Shown here: positions 58,968-64,000 of the stretch, piece after piece
Position numbering within the stretch: the stretch's first letter is position 1
Layout: each line of letters opens with the position of its first letter
Assembly (NCBI GenBank): GCA_016716885.1
Contig: JADJUV010000003.1
Coordinates: 1 to 64,000 of the forward strand
Direction: 5' to 3'
DNA: 64,000 nt
Origin: Candidatus Trichofilum aggregatum
Lineage (GTDB): Bacteria; Chloroflexota; Anaerolineae; Promineifilales; Promineifilaceae
Made by a program: the position numbers and the translations under genes
Notes under the pieces: generated by a model
What the model was told of the DNA's origin: nothing
What the model saw: the letters and a program-made list of their open reading frames with translations, nothing else
Databases searched by the model: none

Positions 58968-61061
58968 TCAATCCTTCGTCCGGTTACTTGGCCGCAACCA
59001 AACCCTCGTGCTATGAAACGTACTTTGCCCGGCCAGGTCCGCCAGTTCATCTGAGGTGAGCCAGTTGATATTGCGGCCGCGACTCAACTTCTGCCACCGT
59101 CCTTTGGGTGACGCCACCACACCGGCCCGTACATTCTCCGTCACCACCGCCTTCAACTCACACCACCCCTGTTCATTTTCCAGCCTGACCCTATCACCAG
59201 ACTGGATGTTGTGCGCGGCCGCGTCCTGGGGGTGTATCTCTACAAATGGTTCACCCTCGTGCCGAAGCAAACCTGGCTGGTTGGCTAAACTACTAGAGAC
59301 AAAATGGTGCGCGGCCGCGGAGATAAGAAAAAGGGCTGAGTGCTGAGGGCTGAGGGCTGAGTCTGTTGACCCTTGACCATTTTCCCCTTCTCCCCTCTCT
59401 TCATACCCCGGCAACGGATCAACGCCCATCGCTACCAGTCGTTCACAATAGAGTTCTACCTTGCCACTGGGCGTCGGAAAATATCCGTCGGCAAAGGGAA
59501 TCGTGCCCGGTAAATTCAAGGCCACCGTATGTTCCGTTTTGAGCCGTTCCAGGGTGATGCCTTGAAAAGCCGGGTTGTTGGCCGCCGTGGCCGCGAGAAT
59601 TTCGGCGATGGCTTCGTCTTCACTGTGTTGTAGCCAGGTTTCGGTGAAACCGAGCGCGGCCGCGAGCAAGCGCATCAGTTCCCAATTACTCTTACACTCC
59701 CCCAACGGCGCAATCGCCGGGGCATTATAGGTCAGATGGGTGTGCCCATACGCCTTGTGCAAGTCGGCCTGTTCCAGTTGCGAGGTCGCCGGTAACACAA
59801 TGTCCGCCTGATCCGCCGTGTCGGTCATAAACAGCTCATGCACCACGGTAAACAAATCTTCCCGTTGCAACCCGGCAATAATCGCCCCCGAATGGGGTGT
59901 CGAAGCCGCCGGATTGGCCCCAAACACAAACAAGGATTGGATAGGTGGATCGGCCACTTCACCCAGTAAGGCCGCCCCTAGCCGGTTCATGTTAACCGAA
60001 CGACCTGGGGGTGGACATTCCATCTCATGTCCCATCGCCTCGTTATCCCAGGCAAAATAACCGCTGGTGCTATAAGCCAACCCGCCACCGGCCGTGCCGT
60101 ATTGCCCGGTAATCGCCGGTAAAGCACAAATCGCCCGGATCGTCTGCCCCCCACGCACATTTCGTTGCACCCCATCGGCAATCTTAATGAGACCGGGACG
60201 AGTTGTGCCATACAGTTGGGCCAGCGCCTCGATGTCACTGACTGGCAATCCGGTTATCTCGGCTACCCGCTCCGGCGGATAATCCGCTAACCGCGGCCGC
60301 AGTTCCGACCAGCCTACTGTGTTCTGTGCCAACCAGGCCTCGTCGGCCCACCCTTCCCGCACTAGCAAATGGGCCAACCCCAAAGCCAACGCCCCATCCG
60401 TCCCCGGTTTCGGAGCCAGATGCCAGTCCGCCCCTTTGGCTGTCTTGGTTTTGCGCGGATCAATAACCACCACCTTCGTCCCGTTCCGTTGGGCGGCCTT
60501 GAGGTGAGGCATGAAATGGGGCGCCGTTGTTACCGGATTATGTCCCCAGATGAGGACTAACTGGCTATGTTGGATATCCTGGTAACTTTGGCTCTGGCGC
60601 ACACCCAGGGTCATTTCCACGGCCATCTCCGCGGCCGCGCCACAAATCGTCCGTTCCAACTGACTGGCCCCCAGCCGGTTCCACAGCCGGGTACTACTCA
60701 CCCCCATCTGCACCAACCCCAACGTGCCACTGTAGCTGTACGGTAAAATAGCTTCCGCGCCATACGCAGCGATGATCGCCTGCCAGCGGCTGACAATCTC
60801 ACCGATGGCCTCAGCCCAGGTGATACGCGTCCACTGTCCACTCCCTTTTGGCCCCACCCGGCGCAATGGGTAAAGCAACCGCTCCGGGTGATAAACATGG
60901 TTCAGGTAGGGTCGAACTTTGGCGCAGAGCCAGTTGGCGGTGATGGGATGGGTTGCGGCCGCGTAAAAATCTACCGCCTTCCCATCTTCCACCTCCGTCA
61001 CAACCCCACACGTATCCGGGCAATCATGCGGGCAAGCTCCAAAAATGATTTGGCGCGTCAT
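58968..61061 (-). CDS. Molybdopterin-dependent oxidoreductase (formate dehydrogenase/DMSO reductase superfamily)
   Basis: The 697-residue protein begins with a 4Fe-4S site (ACPHDCPDTC, then NWLCAKV) and continues with the superfamily motifs: RLLYPLRRVGPKGSGQWTRITWAEAIGEI, TICGAAAEMAVEMTLG, LILIWGHNP-like VLIWGHNPVTTAP, DPRKTKTA and the C-terminal molydopterin-dinucleotide-binding domain (HPQDAAAHNIQSGDRVRLENEQG). It belongs to a cytosolic branch without a Tat signal; the electron partner and substrate are unknown. Bases 59330-59400 are a word-repeat insertion translated in frame. It lies with DUF433 and the metallophosphoesterase between split nuo genes. Confidence 0.9.
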   Translation of the reverse strand: MTRQIIFGACPHDCPDTCGVVTEVEDGKAVDFYAAATHPITANWLCAKVRPYLNHVYHPERLLYPLRRVGPKGSGQWTRITWAEAIGEIVSRWQAIIAAYGAEAILPYSYSGTLGLVQMGVSSTRLWNRLGASQLERTICGAAAEMAVEMTLGVRQSQSYQDIQHSQLVLIWGHNPVTTAPHFMPHLKAAQRNGTKVVVIDPRKTKTAKGADWHLAPKPGTDGALALGLAHLLVREGWADEAWLAQNTVGWSELRPRLADYPPERVAEITGLPVSDIEALAQLYGTTRPGLIKIADGVQRNVRGGQTIRAICALPAITGQYGTAGGGLAYSTSGYFAWDNEAMGHEMECPPPGRSVNMNRLGAALLGEVADPPIQSLFVFGANPAASTPHSGAIIAGLQREDLFTVVHELFMTDTADQADIVLPATSQLEQADLHKAYGHTHLTYNAPAIAPLGECKSNWELMRLLAAALGFTETWLQHSEDEAIAEILAATAANNPAFQGITLERLKTEHTVALNLPGTIPFADGYFPTPSGKVELYCERLVAMGVDPLPGYEERGEGENGQGSTDSALSPQHSALFLISAAAHHFVSSSLANQPGLLRHEGEPFVEIHPQDAAAHNIQSGDRVRLENEQGWCELKAVVTENVRAGVVASPKGRWQKLSRGRNINWLTSDELADLAGQSTFHSTRVWLRPSNRTKD

Positions 61062-61101
61062 AATTACTCCTTACTACCGATACCAGATTAGGTAACACGC
61101 A

Positions 61102-61944
61102 CTACGGTCTGGAAAAGGTATGCTGATGGACAACCATCTGTTCGGGGAGCAGGTGAACGAAGTTATAACCAGGGGGGTGTTCAGGATCAAAACCAATGAC
61201 ATCCGCATTGGGCCAGCCAGAAAACTGAGAAAACAGGCTGGCAACGCCCGTATACATAATGCCATCGCGGAAAATCTGCACATTTTGATGGATATGACCG
61301 TAAAACACACCCCGAATCCGTGCCCGTGCGGGCGCGAGAATCTGGTGCAAAGCGGCTCCATTAATCACCATCATGTAGGCGTCAATCCAGGTGGAGTTAA
61401 TCGGCACAATGGGGTAATGCATAAAAATGGTGAGAGGCGGCCCAGGCTGGCGAACCTCACGTCGTACAAAATCCAACTGCTTTTGCGTGAGCCAGCCATG
61501 CGGATCAATCTCATCTTCCGCTCGTGCATCCACCACCATGAACCGGTGACCCTTCACATCAAACGTATAGGCCAACAAATCCGGGTCATCATAAGCATCC
61601 CGCTTTGGCCCCATAGGAAAATAATGATGCAAATCCCGCGCCCGGTCATGGTTGCCCGTCACGTAATAAACCGGCACATCCAATCGGGCCATCGTTTCCG
61701 CGGCCAGTTCATACGAAGCCGGATGAGGATCCGTCACCACGTCACCTGTATGTACCACAAAATCAGGCTTTTGTGGCAGGCTCTGGATGATGTCTATGAC
61801 TTTTTCCAGGCAGGGGAGTGCTCTATGACCATGGCGGGCATAATCTGCCGAAGGGCCAATATGCGAATCACTGATATGAACGAAGTAAACGTTTTCGGTG
61901 GGTGTAAATGGCTTCAGTGATTCAGCCGTTATTCGAGGCGTCAC
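61102..61944 (-). CDS. Calcineurin-like metallophosphoesterase
   Basis: The 280-residue enzyme shows the dimetal motifs in order: HISDSHIG, HTGDVV, TGNHDR, FMHYPIV and YGHIHQN. It is closest in layout to CpdA-type cAMP phosphodiesterases, but the substrate is not proven. No signal peptide is seen. No GCGGCCGC occurs in this gene or the nuo genes beyond it. It lies 40 bases before the molybdopterin enzyme on the same strand, so they may be co-transcribed. Confidence 0.9.
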   Translation of the reverse strand: MTPRITAESLKPFTPTENVYFVHISDSHIGPSADYARHGHRALPCLEKVIDIIQSLPQKPDFVVHTGDVVTDPHPASYELAAETMARLDVPVYYVTGNHDRARDLHHYFPMGPKRDAYDDPDLLAYTFDVKGHRFMVVDARAEDEIDPHGWLTQKQLDFVRREVRQPGPPLTIFMHYPIVPINSTWIDAYMMVINGAALHQILAPARARIRGVFYGHIHQNVQIFRDGIMYTGVASLFSQFSGWPNADVIGFDPEHPPGYNFVHLLPEQMVVHQHTFSRP

Positions 61945-62050
61945 AATAGTTTCTCGTATGAACTCATAGGAACCAGGGGGAACTTAATCAGGTTTTCCTT
62001 ACCATCATCAATCATCATATCAGTGTCCCACCAATCCCTCTGATATAAAA

Positions 62051-62079
62051 ATAGCCCTTAGATTGTAACTAAGGGCTAT
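62051..62079 (-). terminator. Terminator of nuoM
   Basis: ATAGCCCTTAG and CTAAGGGCTAT are perfect 11-bp arms around ATTGTAA. On the minus strand it is followed by TTTTTAT. It closes the nuoL-nuoM transcript about 90 bases after nuoM. Confidence 0.85.
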
Positions 62080-62167
62080 CATTCGGGCGAGTATTGAACA
62101 CAGATTAGGGCAAATGGCTGGATCAATCAGATGCAACCAACGCCTTTGCCCTTCCTGGTTTATTCTT

Positions 62168-63676
62168 TTATTTGCCAGCCAGAGCCATAACTGTGTTGGC
62201 CAGTGCATCTACCGAGCTACTCATCAAATTAAAGAAACCCGCGGGCGCAATGCCAATCCAGACGATGAACAGCAGGAAAGAGAGCATAATCACCAACTCC
62301 CCGCCGGTCATCTCACGCAATTTCTTGTTTTCCGGGTTATCCAATGGCCCCATAAATACTTTCTGGAACATCCACAGCAGGTAAACCGCCGCCAGGATAA
62401 CCCCAGATGTGGCAAAGGCTGTGTAAATCCAGGGGGAAGCCCCATAAGCCACCCCACCCATCGAACCCAGCAAAATGGTGAACTCACCCACAAAACCGTT
62501 CAACCCTGGCAAACCCATACTGGACAACACGACTACGAGCGAGAGCGCACTGAACAGGGGCATGGCCCGCCAGATGCCGCCAAATTGGGCCATATCCCGG
62601 GTGTGCCGTTGTTCGTACAGAACACCCACCAGGAAGAATAATGCGCCTGTGCTCAGGCCGTGATTCACCCCTTGCAAAATCCCCCCCGAAATGCCTTCCG
62701 GGTTCAAGGAGAAGATACCCAACATCACAAATCCTAAATGGCTGACGCTGGAGTAAGCCACTAATTTCTTCACATCGGTCTGGGCAAAGGAGACAATGGC
62801 TCCGTAGATGATGCCGATAATGGCTAACACAGCGATTAGCGGTGCGTAGTGCGCTGAAGCCTCTGGGAAAAGTGGCAGATTAAAGCGCACAAAGCCATAT
62901 GTACCCATTTTCAGCAGAACCCCCGCCAGAATAATCGAACCGGCGGTAGGGGCTTGGGTGTGGGCGTCGGGCAACCAGGAGTGGAATGGGAACAGCGGCA
63001 CTTTGACGGCAAAGGCAATGGCGAAACCCAGGAAAAGCGTATTCTGAGCACTGGCAAAGACCGCGCGGTTGGTAATCAGGTCAGGCAGGCTAAAGGTATC
63101 GGCAGTCAAGCCCATGTACAGAATCGCCAGAAGCATGAGCAATGACCCGGCCATAGTGTAAAGGAAGAACTTGATGGACGCGTAAACCCGATCCTTGCCC
63201 CCCCAGATGCCAATGAGGAAATACATAGGCACGAGGGTGAATTCCCAGAAGATGTAGAACAGGAACAGGTCTTGGGCCAGGAACACACCTAACATGCCAG
63301 TCTCTAGCAACAGCATGAAGATGTAATATTGACCCACATTTTCCTTGATCGAGGGGAAAGACGCTCCAATGGCTAACATGGAGATGAAGGTGGTGAGCAA
63401 AACCATGAGAATACTCAATCCATCTATCGCCAGATGATAGCCAATGCCAATGGAAGGAATCCATTCGGTTGGGCCGGAATTAAGCTGTAAACCAGCAATA
63501 TTGCTTTGGTACATACCCAATACCACCAGAGAGATAACAAAGGTGATAATGGTGGTCGCCAGAGCAATCTGTTTGGCGGATTCGTCCGTTTCCCGTTTGG
63601 TTAGTTTCAGGATGAGCATGATAGCTACACCCACAACCGGGAAGAAGGTGAGGATAGTTAAAATCGAGTTCTCCAT
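62168..63676 (-). CDS. nuoM: NADH-quinone oxidoreductase subunit M
   Basis: NuoM is an antiporter-like subunit of complex I. The 502-residue protein has about fourteen membrane helices, the Glu in the TM5 region (FYIFWEFTLVPMYFLIGIWGG), and the Lys-containing VKVPLFPFHSWLPDAHTQAPTAGSIILAGVLLKMGTYGFVRF and FAQTDVKKLVAYSSVSHLGFVMLG. The ATG at 63676 is used. It follows nuoL by about 70 bases of word repeats. No GCGGCCGC occurs within it. Confidence 0.96.
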   Translation of the reverse strand: MENSILTILTFFPVVGVAIMLILKLTKRETDESAKQIALATTIITFVISLVVLGMYQSNIAGLQLNSGPTEWIPSIGIGYHLAIDGLSILMVLLTTFISMLAIGASFPSIKENVGQYYIFMLLLETGMLGVFLAQDLFLFYIFWEFTLVPMYFLIGIWGGKDRVYASIKFFLYTMAGSLLMLLAILYMGLTADTFSLPDLITNRAVFASAQNTLFLGFAIAFAVKVPLFPFHSWLPDAHTQAPTAGSIILAGVLLKMGTYGFVRFNLPLFPEASAHYAPLIAVLAIIGIIYGAIVSFAQTDVKKLVAYSSVSHLGFVMLGIFSLNPEGISGGILQGVNHGLSTGALFFLVGVLYEQRHTRDMAQFGGIWRAMPLFSALSLVVVLSSMGLPGLNGFVGEFTILLGSMGGVAYGASPWIYTAFATSGVILAAVYLLWMFQKVFMGPLDNPENKKLREMTGGELVIMLSFLLFIVWIGIAPAGFFNLMSSSVDALANTVMALAGK

Positions 63677-63745
63677 AGTTTCTCTGTCCCCGCTTTACTT
63701 AGTTATCAGTAACCAGTAGATTAGCTCACCGATGACTGTCAGTTG

Positions 63746-64000
63746 CTAATTAGTCTGCATGAAGAAATAAACAACCAGGGCCACAACCCCGATAAAGACA
63801 CCTAGCGCATAACCGCTGACGTTGCCGGTTTGGGTGGTGCGAATGGCATCGGCAAAGCGGCGCGTCAGTTTGGCACTGCCGTTGACGAGACCATCTACGC
63901 CCAGTTGGTCGAGCACAGTAGAGGAGAATTTGGCAAAACCAACGAAGTTGTCGCGGATGAACCGTTCGTGGAAGAAGTCATGCCAGAACGACCCGTCTAA
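63746..64000 (-). CDS. nuoL: NADH-quinone oxidoreductase subunit L, C-terminal part
   Basis: 85 codons of a minus-strand gene continue beyond the right edge. The end reads DQLGVDGLVNGSAKL, RRFADAIRTTQTGNVSGYALG and a final hydrophobic helix (VFIGVVALVVYFF), the usual NuoL C-terminus with the QTGxVxxYAL motif. It lies directly before nuoM on the same strand, the normal nuoL-nuoM order. Confidence 0.9.
   Translation of the reverse strand, partial: LDGSFWHDFFHERFIRDNFVGFAKFSSTVLDQLGVDGLVNGSAKLTRRFADAIRTTQTGNVSGYALGVFIGVVALVVYFFMQTN

Larger units (their letters stand above)
889..60963. repeat. Highly iterated palindrome GCGGCCGC, about 95 dispersed copies
   Basis: By eye about 95 copies occur between 889 and 60963, one per about 650 bases. 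About half extend to CGCGGCCGCG. Nearly all lie inside genes: read as Ala-Ala-Ala (frame 1), Arg-Gly-Arg (frame 2) or Arg-Pro-Arg (frame 3). Intergenic copies lie near 29237, 29287 and 33427. Long gaps occur over the ABC ATPase, the CARDB protein, sufR/DUF59 and the whole 61-64 kb nuo region. This resembles cyanobacterial HIP1 in behaviour, not in sequence. Confidence 0.9.

Noticed and set aside
889..60963. GCGGCCGC as a cloning or linker artefact (NotI site)
   Set aside because: The copies are spread evenly, lie in frame within conserved genes and in all three frames; a vector artefact would occur once or at ends.

Overview
The window reads as a chromosomal segment of a moderately GC-rich, free-living bacterium, most likely Chloroflexota of the Anaerolineae or a neighbouring class (medium confidence). 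Pointers are lipoproteins with Thr-Pro-rich linkers after the lipobox, an F420/FMN-type luciferase-like oxidoreductase, a RarA ATPase fused to a methyltransferase-like domain, a cyanobacterial-style SufR-controlled suf locus, and plain sigma-70 promoters (TTGACN-17-TATAMT). No prophage, plasmid, IS transposase or CRISPR array was seen. The sequence looks like draft quality in places: three genes are each broken by one apparently missing base, and a 118-bp G/C homopolymer block lies at 38903-39020.

Layout. 1-6 kb: a GNAT plus cyclic-nucleotide-domain protein (cut by the window edge), a GAF/PAS histidine kinase, a CpXC zinc-ribbon/coiled-coil protein and a nucleoside deaminase. 6-12 kb: purA, an SH3 lipoprotein, ychF, a lipase-like hydrolase and a frameshifted lipoprotein. 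13-18 kb (minus strand): a MalK-type ABC ATPase with its own promoter and operator, then an endonuclease/phosphatase-fold protein, a GH63-like glycosidase, a lipoprotein and an isocitrate/isopropylmalate dehydrogenase-like enzyme. 18-22 kb: a decayed GxxExxY gene between inverted repeats, a FemAB transferase and a YfhO membrane protein. 23-31 kb: sufC-sufB-sufD-rhodanese-sufS on the minus strand, divergent from sufR and a MIP18-family gene. 31-38 kb: PadR regulator, hydrolase, formylglycine-enzyme-like protein, a CARDB-type surface protein, a frameshifted CAP-domain protein, rlmN and a C-terminal protease. 39-46 kb: a polyprenyl sugar-phosphate transferase, then the heat-shock cluster hrcA-grpE-dnaK-dnaJ-prmA behind a perfect CIRCE operator. 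46-52 kb: YbaK, Eis-like GNAT, prfC, a SnoaL-like protein, a luciferase-like oxidoreductase and three tRNAs (Pro, Gly, CAU). 52-64 kb: the RarA fusion, DUF72, nuoN, a YceI lipoprotein, a DUF433 antitoxin with a decayed toxin, a molybdopterin oxidoreductase, a metallophosphoesterase and nuoM/nuoL.

The strongest unexplained signal is the 8-bp palindrome GCGGCCGC. By eye it occurs about 95 times in 64 kb, where roughly two would be expected from base composition. It lies mostly inside genes, where it is read as Ala-Ala-Ala, Arg-Gly-Arg or Arg-Pro-Arg, and sometimes between genes. It behaves like the cyanobacterial HIP1 element but with a different sequence. A second layer is a set of dispersed intergenic repeats: MITE-like elements with terminal inverted repeats, GAGACT hairpins and short 'word' repeats. 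Some of these have entered coding sequence in frame.
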